Below, one piece after another: positions 1-5,374 of a DNA stretch of 5,374 nucleotides. The notes under the pieces are model-generated. The model was not told where the DNA came from, ran no database searches, and saw only the letters and a program-made list of their open reading frames with translations. The DNA is from XYA12-FULL-58-9 sp001798605 (GTDB lineage Bacteria > Myxococcota > XYA12-FULL-58-9): the NCBI GenBank assembly GCA_036736205.1, contig DAINMX010000334.1, positions 1 to 5,374 on the forward strand. The letters are read 5' to 3'. A program made the translations under genes and the position numbers. Positions within the stretch are counted from its first letter, which is position 1. The number at the start of each line of letters is the position of its first letter.

Positions 1-2
1 AC

Positions 3-758
3 CTCATCTACGCCTCCGATTTGCAAAAAGCTCTCGATGACCTGCCCCCGCAGCTTGCATCCCAATTCAATTCAGCAGAGGGCCGAGTCAATTTCTTGCG
101 CAAGCACGTCGCTGATGAGCTCATCGCCCGCAAGGCGCAAAAACTCGAATACGACAAGGATCCAGAGGTACGGCGCAGACTCGAATTCATGTTCAAGCAG
201 CTCATCGTCAATGCCTTTGTGGAAAAAGAGATCCTCGGTAAAATCTCTCCCGACAGCACCGACCTCGAGAATTTTCATGCAACCCACCGCGACCGCTATG
301 ATCCGAAAGAGTCCGCACGATTGAGGATTCTGCCCACCGACACCCAGAAGAAGGCCGCAGAGCTCAAAAAGTTATTGGGCAAAACCGCATTCACCAAGCT
401 CGTCCAAGAGCATTCCCTCGACGCCGCAACTCGCAACAAAGGCGGCGAGCTCGACGGCTGGATCGAACGAGGCCAGAATTTCTTGGGCGAGGGAGATCCA
501 GCCATCATCAACGATGCGGTCTTTGCAGCAGCCAAAGGTGCCGTTGTCGGCCCCCTGACAGCTGGAAAACACGTCTACCTCATCGAGGTCGTCGACAAAC
601 GCGAGGCAAAAAGTCGCCCCTTCGCTGAGGTCAAAAAACAGGTTGAGCAAGACTATCGTCTGATGAAGACCCAAACGGCTTATCAAGAGCTCATCAATCA
701 GGAGCTCTCTGCCGCAGACGTGTTGCTCTTCGAGGACAAACTTTCGGCACTCAAATGA
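3..758 (+). CDS. SurA/parvulin-like peptidyl-prolyl isomerase family protein (5' partial)
   Basis: This is the C-terminal part of a SurA/PpiD-like folding protein. The reading frame is open to the window edge, so I treat it as 5' partial; a TTG at 21 is a possible start, but the residues before it (LIYASD) read as normal coding sequence. Counting from the TTG, residues 1-95 form a helical SurA_N-like region (LPPQ, ADELIARKAQ, KDPEVRRRLE). Residues 96-195 match a parvulin rotamase domain (HSLDAATRNKGGELDGWIER, then AVFAAAKGAVVGPL). A C-terminal helix follows (FAEVKKQVEQDY). The first parvulin histidine (usually HIL) appears as Arg102 in ARLRIL. The second (usually YHII) appears as Leu187 in VYLIEV. 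Catalysis is therefore doubtful and a chaperone role is possible. It probably acts in the periplasm, but the signal peptide is out of view. Its TGA overlaps the next ATG. The family call is strong; the inactivity is inference. Confidence 0.85.
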   Translation, partial: LIYASDLQKALDDLPPQLASQFNSAEGRVNFLRKHVADELIARKAQKLEYDKDPEVRRRLEFMFKQLIVNAFVEKEILGKISPDSTDLENFHATHRDRYDPKESARLRILPTDTQKKAAELKKLLGKTAFTKLVQEHSLDAATRNKGGELDGWIERGQNFLGEGDPAIINDAVFAAAKGAVVGPLTAGKHVYLIEVVDKREAKSRPFAEVKKQVEQDYRLMKTQTAYQELINQELSAADVLLFEDKLSALK

Positions 759-1876
759 TTTTTCTGAGACGTCAACTCCTGACCACGGGAGCTACATCAA
801 TCCTCGCCCTTGTCGGAGCGCTACTTCTTCTATGGGGGCAGTCGGCCGACGCACAGCCACAAGCGGCTGCAAAACTGCAACTGGCCGATCCGCGCCGAGG
901 AGCACCACCCCAAGCCGAGTCGCCCGAGATCAACGACGGGCAACCCGAACAACCCGGACTACCCGGACTACCCGAACAACCCTCAGACTCTGCGGTCCGT
1001 CCCGTCGAAGCCAAAGCATGGGTAGACAAGGCTGTGGCAACCACGGGAGACATCATCACATATACCGTGGAAATATCTTACGACTCGGCCCTTCGCGTCG
1101 AGTTGCCGGAGCCGGGTGCCGACATTGCAGGTTTGCGGATTCTCGATTTTGGTGGTGCCGATCCACAACGTAACGACGGCAAGACGGTTGAGCGCCGTTG
1201 GTACAAGCTGCGCGCTGACCTGGTAGGTTCCTACGTCTTGCCCCCCGTCAAGGTCCACTACACATCTCCGAACGCCGATGGCGGCGAACCCCAAACCCAG
1301 ACCATCGAAACTTCGCAGATCTTCATCGAAGTTGCGTCAGTGCTCCCCGCGGATGGCGATGCCACGGACATTCGTGACGTGAAACCCCTGTTCCCGAGCA
1401 AGAGTGGGCTGCCATGGTGGACTATCACCGCGGGTGCCATTGGCGTTGCCGCACTACTCGCGGGCCTTTTGTACTGGCGCATGCGACGAAAACGCACTGT
1501 GGTCGTACCGCAAACGCCCGCCTACGAAATCGCCTTCGCTGCCCTCGATGCGTTGCGCCAGACAGACTTTGACGATCTCGAAGCTGTTCGTGAGTACTAC
1601 TTCCGCATCTCCGAAGTGCTGCGTGCCTACATCGAGGGAACTTTTCACCTCAACGCTACGGATTTGACCACGGAGGAGATCCTACCACGTCTGCTCGAGC
1701 TGCCTGACCTCGGCCCCAAAGAACACGTGTCACTGGGAGAGTTCTTGCGTCACACCGACCGAGTCAAATTCTCAGAACATAGCCCGTCACCTGACGAAAT
1801 TGAGCGGGCCTACGAGCACGCGCTGGGATTTGTCGAAACGACGATGCCACAACCACAATCGGAGGGATCACCATGA
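755..1876 (+). CDS. BatD-like/DUF4381-like membrane protein of the Bat operon
   Basis: This 373-residue protein probably serves as a membrane partner of the BatA/BatB VWA proteins. Residues 1-34 are a signal peptide or anchor (basic MIFLRRQ, hydrophobic core, SADA before Gln). Residues 35-83 are a Pro/Gln-rich linker containing a 9-bp repeat. Residues 85-195 form a beta-rich Ig-like domain resembling the BatD N-terminus (AKAWVDKAVATTGDIITYTV). Residues 219-241 are a transmembrane helix followed by WRMRRKR, so the tail is cytoplasmic. Residues 255-362 resemble the helical DUF4381 C-terminal region (YEIAFAALDALRQ, YYFRISEVLRAYIEG, TTEEILPRL). The topology is periplasmic Ig domain and cytoplasmic helical tail. 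The start is ATG 755, inside the upstream stop (ATGA), with no strong Shine-Dalgarno, so coupled translation is likely. The TGA overlaps the batA start in the same way. Family placement is from remembered motifs; a plain 'BatD family' label is the main alternative. Confidence 0.8.
   Translation: MIFLRRQLLTTGATSILALVGALLLLWGQSADAQPQAAAKLQLADPRRGAPPQAESPEINDGQPEQPGLPGLPEQPSDSAVRPVEAKAWVDKAVATTGDIITYTVEISYDSALRVELPEPGADIAGLRILDFGGADPQRNDGKTVERRWYKLRADLVGSYVLPPVKVHYTSPNADGGEPQTQTIETSQIFIEVASVLPADGDATDIRDVKPLFPSKSGLPWWTITAGAIGVAALLAGLLYWRMRRKRTVVVPQTPAYEIAFAALDALRQTDFDDLEAVREYYFRISEVLRAYIEGTFHLNATDLTTEEILPRLLELPDLGPKEHVSLGEFLRHTDRVKFSEHSPSPDEIERAYEHALGFVETTMPQPQSEGSP
944..979 (+). repeat. Four 9-bp units encoding a Pro-rich linker
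   Basis: Four in-frame 9-bp units lie head to tail: CCCGAACAA, CCCGGACTA, CCCGGACTA, CCCGAACAA. They encode PEQ, PGL, PGL, PEQ in the linker between the signal sequence and Ig-like domain of the 755-1876 protein. They probably arose by slippage or duplication, and copy number may vary between strains without breaking the frame. Confidence 0.8.
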
Positions 1877-2898
1877 TGTTCTTCTCCGACAGCTGGCTGC
1901 TTTGGATTCTTGGACCTCTCTACCTGTTGTGGGTCTCAGCCTGGATCGTGATGAGGCTCCGCCGTCGCGGATCGACCTCCACGGCTCTGCGCTTCCCGAC
2001 GCTCAAGAATCTGCAACGGCTGAAGCCCTCAAGAACACTGGGGCTTCGCCGTTTGTTTCAAGGGTTACGTCTGCTGTCCGTGGCACTCATCCTGGTGGCA
2101 ATGGCCCGACCGCAAACAGGACGAACGCACACCCGGGTTACCACCGAGGGTATCGACATCATGTTGGTTCTCGACACCTCGGGAAGCATGCAGGCACTTG
2201 ACCTCGGCGAGGGCGTAAGCATCGCGGATCGGAAGAATCGTCTGGAGATCGTCAAGGAAGTGGTCGCCCGCTTCATTGAAAAACGGGAAAACGATCAAAT
2301 CGGCATGGTCGTCTTTGGCGAGCAGGCTTTCACCCAATGTCCCCTCACCCTCGATCACGGCATCGTCGCCACCTTTCTCGATCGGGTCGAGATTGGTATG
2401 GCCGGCGATCGCACCGCCGTGGGTTCCGCCCTCGGCACGGCCGTCAAACGACTACAAAAATCCAAGGCCAAGTCGAAGGTCGTCATCTTGCTCACAGACG
2501 GGCGAAACAATGCCGGAAGTCTCTCACCCGCCACCGCCGCCGAGATAGCCAAAACCGTTGGCGTCAAAGTTTACACAGTTGGCGCAGGCAAACGTGGCAA
2601 AGCGCCATTTTTGGTCGACACGGTCATGGGCAAACACGTGGCCTACCAAGACGAGTCCCTCGACGAGGAATTGCTCAAGAAGATCGCGATGCAAACTGGT
2701 GGTCAGTATTTCCGTGCAGAGGACCGAGCGGGCCTCGAGAGCATCTATGGGCAAATTGACGAGCTCGAGCGAACCGAGGTCGAGATGTCTTCCTATCAAG
2801 AGTACAACGAGAAGTTCCCGTGGTTTGTCCTCCCTGCTCTCATTTTGTTATTGATCGAGGTCGTGCTCCTCGGCACCCGATTTCGCAAGGTACCGTGA
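1873..2898 (+). CDS. batA: BatA: membrane VWA-domain protein
   Basis: This 341-residue protein has the BatA length and layout. Helices lie at about residues 7-28 and 62-80, followed by a VWA domain from about 93 to 295 and a last helix at 316-334. The metal-ion-dependent adhesion site is complete: DTSGSM gives Asp101, Ser103 and Ser105; Thr181 lies in GDRTAVGSAL; Asp209 lies in LLTDGRNN. The family signatures QCPLTLD and KIAMQTGGQYFRA are present. Positive charge after helix 1 (RLRRRG) and between helices 1 and 2 places that loop in the cytoplasm and the VWA domain in the periplasm. ATG 1873 overlaps the upstream TGA and follows GGAGGG at 1861-1866 with 6-nt spacing; ATG 1876 is an equivalent alternative. 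In Bat systems BatA is thought to work with BatB and a MoxR ATPase in envelope stress. The assignment to BatA rather than BatB rests on gene order and the extended loop between Ser105 and the next helix. Confidence 0.93.
   Translation: MMFFSDSWLLWILGPLYLLWVSAWIVMRLRRRGSTSTALRFPTLKNLQRLKPSRTLGLRRLFQGLRLLSVALILVAMARPQTGRTHTRVTTEGIDIMLVLDTSGSMQALDLGEGVSIADRKNRLEIVKEVVARFIEKRENDQIGMVVFGEQAFTQCPLTLDHGIVATFLDRVEIGMAGDRTAVGSALGTAVKRLQKSKAKSKVVILLTDGRNNAGSLSPATAAEIAKTVGVKVYTVGAGKRGKAPFLVDTVMGKHVAYQDESLDEELLKKIAMQTGGQYFRAEDRAGLESIYGQIDELERTEVEMSSYQEYNEKFPWFVLPALILLLIEVVLLGTRFRKVP
2887..2890 (+). promoter_or_regulatory. Candidate Shine-Dalgarno for an upstream batB start at 2898
   Basis: AAGG ends 7 nt before an ATG at 2898-2900 that overlaps the batA stop (TGATG). 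This would be ordinary coupled initiation, but the reading frame from there runs through the palindrome before reaching the BatB signal/membrane sequence. It is the main argument for a 749-residue rather than a 697-residue product. AAGG is short and could be chance. Confidence 0.35.
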
Positions 2899-2924
2899 TG
2901 AACCCACAACCACCATCAAATGCT

Positions 2925-3053
2925 CTCCGAATCGCCAGATGTGCCGTTAGGTCGAGGAGCAGCGAGGATTTGCGCGCAGTCGTACTTGACGTACGTCGAG
3001 CAGCAAATCCGAAGCTGCGACGAAGAGATAACGGTGCAGATGGTGATTCGGGG
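2925..3053. repeat. 129-nt imperfect palindrome / long hairpin element
   Basis: The two halves are extensively complementary around a centre near 2988-2989. The outer arms, 2925-2949 with 3029-3053, give 19 Watson-Crick pairs, 4 G-T (G-U in RNA) pairs and one 2-nt mismatch. Inside these, TCG 2952-2954 pairs with CGA 3021-3023, GCAGC 2959-2963 with GCTGC 3014-3018, and GGATTTGC 2966-2973 with GCAAATCC 3003-3010. The tip is CGTAC 2981-2985 and GTACG 2991-2995 around a 5-nt loop, TTGAC. No T-run follows, so it is not a classical Rho-independent terminator. It fills most of the interval between batA and the 3054 start, where the other junctions overlap or are 9 nt. It could be a dispersed REP/MITE-like repeat or a structured RNA. 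I do not recognise a named family. Confidence 0.85.
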
Positions 3054-5147
3054 ATGAAGCTCAGCAAACGACTATCATTCCCTTTGATCTTGTTGGCGCT
3101 CGCACTGAGCGGCTGCGATCTCAAGCTGGGCAACACCGACGCCCTGTGGCTTCTGTGGTTGTTGCCGGCCGTCACTCTTTTCTATGTCTACAGCTTCCGC
3201 AGCAAGACCCGGATCATGCAGCGATTTGCCTCCTCCGGCATGCTCTTGCGCATCGCCTCGGGCGTAAGCCGACCGCGTCAAATCCTCAAGGCAAGTCTCA
3301 TCGTCGTGGCTATTGCCTTCACTGTCCTCGCCCTGTCCGAGCCGAAATACGGATTCAACTGGGAAGAAGTGAAACGGCAGGGTGTCGACATCGTCGTCGC
3401 GCTCGATGTCTCCGACAGCATGCTGGTGGAGGATGTCGAGGCCGCGGGCAAGCTCAATCGGTTGGAGCGCGCCAAGCGAGAGGTTACCGATCTCCTGCGC
3501 CTCTTGGAGGGCGACCGTGTCGGTTTGGTCGCATTTGCGGGCACGGCCTTTCTCGAGTGCCCGTTGACTCTGGACTACGCCGCTGCAGAAATATTTCTCG
3601 ACGACATCGACACCGATCTCATTCCCGTCAAAGGAACGGCCATTGGCGATGCCTTGCGCACTTCGCTCAAGGCGTTTGAGGGAAGCGCCGAGGATTCCCG
3701 CGCCATTATCGTCATCACCGACGGAGAAGACCACAGCGGTGATGCGTTGACTGCGGCAGAGCAGGCCAAAGTGCAGAATGTCCGAGTTTTCACCATCGGT
3801 ATTGGCCGAGATGAAGGCGCACCTATACCCACTCCCGGGGGTGGATTCCGCAAGGACCGCAACGGCACCATGGTTTTGTCAAAGCTCGATGAGACGACCC
3901 TGCAGAAAATCGCATTGACCACCGGCGGCAGCTACGTTCGCTCGGTCACCGGCGACGTCGATCTCGAGAAGATTTACTCAGAGGGCATCAAGGCCACTCT
4001 CGAAGACCAGGAGCTTGCATCCAAGCGACGCCAACGCTGGGAAGAGAGATACCAATGGGTTCTCGCCCTCGCCCTGTTGCTCTTGACCCTTGAGCCCTTC
4101 ATCAACGAACGCCGACGGCGGTTTGCCGCCAAAGCCTCCGTCGTCCTGCTTGCCCTCATGGTTCTAACCTCCCACACGGCTGTGGCCCAGACACCGCCAC
4201 ACCAAAGCCCCCCGAGCCCTTTGCCGGGCAGTGGCGCAGTACCCGTGCCTAGCCCCCCCCAGTTGCCATTGCCGAACCAACCAGTTGCCACGACACCCGT
4301 CCTCTATGAGAATCCCCATGCCGCGTATGGTGCCGGTGCGTTCGACCAGGCGTTGCAGGGTTTCCTTGATGAGCAGGTTGAGAATCCGCGGGATTCAACG
4401 GTACTCATGAACGTCGGTGCCGCCCACTATCAGATGAAAAACTACGAGGAGGCCGAGAAGGCATTCAATCAAGCAGCGGTGCTCGGCGACAGCGCCATGC
4501 GCGCCAAGGCTCTCTATAATCTCGGCAACACGGCATTTCGGCGCGGTCAATTGGAAGAGGCGGTCAAGCTTTTCCAGGCCGCCCTCGAGCACGACCCCAA
4601 CGACGAGGATGCCAAGTTCAACCTCGAGTTTGTTCGCGATGAAATCCGCCGCCGCGTCGAGGAGGCGAAGAAACGCCAGGAACAACAACAACAACAACAG
4701 GGCGACAACCCCCAACAGGGCGAGCAGGATCAACAATCAGGGGACGAACAACAACAGGATCAGCAGCAACAACAGGGCAATCAGACCCAAGAGCAGGACA
4801 GCGACCAAGACGGCCTCCCCGACCAAACGGAGCAAAACGCAACCAACTCCACCGACCCCAACAACCCTGATAGCGATGGCGATGGACTCGCAGATGGTCA
4901 GGAAGACTCAAATCAGAACGGTCAAGTGGATCCGGGCGAGACGGATCCCAACAAAAAGGATACTGACCTTGACGGCATCGATGACGGCACCGAAGCCGAG
5001 AGCCAAGGGCAGCCAGAACAACCCGTCGACCCCCAAGAGATGACCCCGGAGCAGGCGCAACGTTTTCTGCAGGGCCTCGAGGAAGAGCGGCCGAAGAACC
5101 AACGCAAGGGCCAAGGCCAACGTGCACGGCCGCTGAAAGATTGGTAG
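3054..5147 (+). CDS. batB: BatB-BatC fusion: VWA domain, TPRs, Ca-binding repeats
   Basis: This 697-residue protein joins BatB and BatC. Residues 1-20 are signal-like (MKLSKRLSFP, then LALSGC, a lipobox with Cys21). Helices follow at 31-47 and 79-95, then a VWA domain at about 111-310 with a full MIDAS: Asp118, Ser120, Ser122 (DVSDSM), Thr195 (KGTAIGDAL), Asp223 (ITDGED). A helix at 334-350, the basic NERRRRFAAK and a helix at 360-376 ending TAVAQT look like a BatC signal peptide kept as a linker helix. Residues 418-527 hold about three TPRs. Residues 542-580 are Gln-rich, 582-648 hold Asp-rich calcium repeats, and the tail from 663 (MTPEQAQRFLQGLEEE to KDW) is canonical BatC. Positive-inside analysis puts VWA and TPRs in the periplasm. 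I chose ATG 3054 because it directly follows the palindrome; ATG 2898 is in frame (749 residues) and has the better Shine-Dalgarno, but would add an Arg-rich, palindrome-encoded leader. Confidence 0.92.
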   Translation: MKLSKRLSFPLILLALALSGCDLKLGNTDALWLLWLLPAVTLFYVYSFRSKTRIMQRFASSGMLLRIASGVSRPRQILKASLIVVAIAFTVLALSEPKYGFNWEEVKRQGVDIVVALDVSDSMLVEDVEAAGKLNRLERAKREVTDLLRLLEGDRVGLVAFAGTAFLECPLTLDYAAAEIFLDDIDTDLIPVKGTAIGDALRTSLKAFEGSAEDSRAIIVITDGEDHSGDALTAAEQAKVQNVRVFTIGIGRDEGAPIPTPGGGFRKDRNGTMVLSKLDETTLQKIALTTGGSYVRSVTGDVDLEKIYSEGIKATLEDQELASKRRQRWEERYQWVLALALLLLTLEPFINERRRRFAAKASVVLLALMVLTSHTAVAQTPPHQSPPSPLPGSGAVPVPSPPQLPLPNQPVATTPVLYENPHAAYGAGAFDQALQGFLDEQVENPRDSTVLMNVGAAHYQMKNYEEAEKAFNQAAVLGDSAMRAKALYNLGNTAFRRGQLEEAVKLFQAALEHDPNDEDAKFNLEFVRDEIRRRVEEAKKRQEQQQQQQGDNPQQGEQDQQSGDEQQQDQQQQQGNQTQEQDSDQDGLPDQTEQNATNSTDPNNPDSDGDGLADGQEDSNQNGQVDPGETDPNKKDTDLDGIDDGTEAESQGQPEQPVDPQEMTPEQAQRFLQGLEEERPKNQRKGQGQRARPLKDW
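4677..4793 (+). repeat. Gln-rich low-complexity segment with CAA microsatellite
   Basis: This encodes residues 542-580 of the BatB-BatC protein. It begins with five CAA codons plus CAG (4683-4700), followed by further CAA/CAG clusters to about 4781. Gln-rich linkers between the TPRs and the C-terminal tail are common in BatC-type proteins, so the composition is expected. The pure CAA run could be prone to slippage in whole codons. Confidence 0.8.
4797..4997 (+). repeat. Thrombospondin-3-like calcium-binding repeats within BatC
   Basis: The segment encodes residues 582-648 of the BatB-BatC protein. Four Asp-rich loops of the DxDxDGxxD type are visible: DSDQDGLPD at 582-590, DSDGDGLADGQE at 606-617, DSNQNGQVDPGE at 618-629 and DTDLDGIDDGTE at 636-647. 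TDPNNP- and TDPNKK-like spacers separate them. This pattern is typical of thrombospondin type 3 or EF-hand-like calcium sites in secreted and surface proteins. The third loop is weakest, with Asn at two ligand positions. Calcium binding is inferred from the pattern. Confidence 0.8.
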
Positions 5148-5156
5148 GAGAGACCG

Positions 5157-5374
5157 ATGCGGCGCTCGCACCACAATCATTTGGCTCTTGCCGTCATCGG
5201 TGCCATAGCGTTCGTCTGCTCTACGGCCTATGCCCGCGTGAGTGCCACTGTCGATCGCAAGCAGACAGCGGTCGGACAACCCCTGATCTTGACCGTCACC
5301 GTCGACGGCAATCAGAGCGCCCAACCGGAGCTCCCCGACCTCGACGATTTCGAGGTCTACGGCCAGGGGACATC
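5157..5374 (+). CDS. batD: BatD: Ig-like membrane protein (3' partial)
   Basis: Only the first 72 codons are present; the gene runs off the window. The start is ATG 5157, preceded by AGGAG at 5146-5150 with 6-nt spacing, and it lies 9 nt after the batB-batC stop. The first 26 residues are a signal peptide (basic start, hydrophobic core LALAVIGAIAFVC, cleavage after AYA). The mature start RVSATVDRKQTAVGQPLILT, followed by a PELPDLDDFEVYGQGT motif, is the characteristic BatD N-terminal Ig-like domain. BatD proteins are normally several hundred residues long with a C-terminal membrane helix, so most of it is missing because of the window edge, not truncation of the gene. It probably faces the periplasm and partners BatA/BatB. 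Confidence 0.88.
   Translation, partial: MRRSHHNHLALAVIGAIAFVCSTAYARVSATVDRKQTAVGQPLILTVTVDGNQSAQPELPDLDDFEVYGQGT

Noticed and set aside
944..979. 9-bp direct repeats as a CRISPR or DNA-binding iteron array
   Set aside because: They are in frame, contiguous, encode a Pro-rich linker and have no spacers; a coding repeat explains them.
2820..2897. GTG at 2820 as the batB-batC start
   Set aside because: It lies 78 nt inside batA's coding sequence for the last membrane helix, and the encoded stretch has no BatB character; ATG 3054 or 2898 fits better.
2925..3053. Palindrome read as a Rho-independent terminator after batA
   Set aside because: There is no T-run after the 3' arm, the stem is far longer than typical terminators with several internal loops, and batB-batC continues immediately in the same direction.
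3075..3734. Long minus-strand reading frame opposite batB
   Set aside because: It is antisense to a VWA domain with an intact MIDAS. Its translation has no recognisable family features and it has no credible ribosome site; it is a by-product of the codon usage.
4101..4193. Frameshift or assembly error joining batB and batC
   Set aside because: The frame is continuous with no stop or shift, topology is consistent across the junction, and BatB-BatC fusions are known, so a natural fusion is simpler.
4618..5127. Minus-strand frame rich in Val/Arg/Gly opposite the Gln- and Asp-rich segment
   Set aside because: It simply mirrors low-complexity CAA and GAC codons of the BatC portion; the plus strand has clear TPRs and the conserved tail.

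Overview
The window is an uninterrupted, plus-strand protein-coding region from a Gram-negative bacterium. It carries a Bat (Bacteroides aerotolerance-type) von Willebrand factor A operon. Signal peptides with AxA-type cleavage sites, a parvulin/SurA-like periplasmic folding protein, and thrombospondin-3-like calcium repeats suggest a two-membrane cell, perhaps of the old deltaproteobacterial assemblage (Myxococcota, Bradymonadota or relatives). That lineage guess is inference from protein style; no rRNA or other marker is present.

Layout: (1) 3-758, the 3' part of a SurA/parvulin-like protein whose start lies outside the window; (2) 755-1876, a membrane-anchored protein with a BatD-like Ig-type domain and a DUF4381-like cytoplasmic tail; (3) 1873-2898, batA, a three-helix membrane protein with an intact VWA/MIDAS domain; (4) 2925-3053, a 129-nt imperfect palindrome able to fold into one long hairpin; (5) 3054 (or 2898) to 5147, a natural batB-batC fusion: second VWA protein, TPRs, Gln-rich linker, calcium-binding repeats and the canonical BatC tail; (6) 5157-5374, the start of batD, cut by the window end. 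Junctions are 4-nt ATGA overlaps at 755 and 1873, and a 9-nt gap with a good Shine-Dalgarno before batD. The genes therefore look co-transcribed and translationally coupled, and no internal promoter or terminator is evident. The batA-batB junction is the exception because the palindrome sits there.

Functional picture: in characterised and predicted Bat systems, MoxR AAA+ ATPases work with membrane VWA proteins (BatA, BatB), a TPR protein (BatC) and Ig-like membrane proteins (BatD) in envelope stress tolerance. The exact biochemical role is not settled. Positive-inside analysis puts both VWA domains, the TPRs and the calcium repeats in the periplasm. MoxR and DUF58 genes, usual partners, are not in this window.

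The most unusual points are the RNA-like palindrome abutting the batB start, with tandem G-A pairs possible in three internal loops; the calcium-binding repeats spliced into the BatC portion; a lipobox-like signal in front of BatB; and an upstream parvulin-like protein that seems to lack the family's histidines. No gene-free stretch exceeds 300 bases; the longest is the 155-nt batA-batB interval holding the palindrome.
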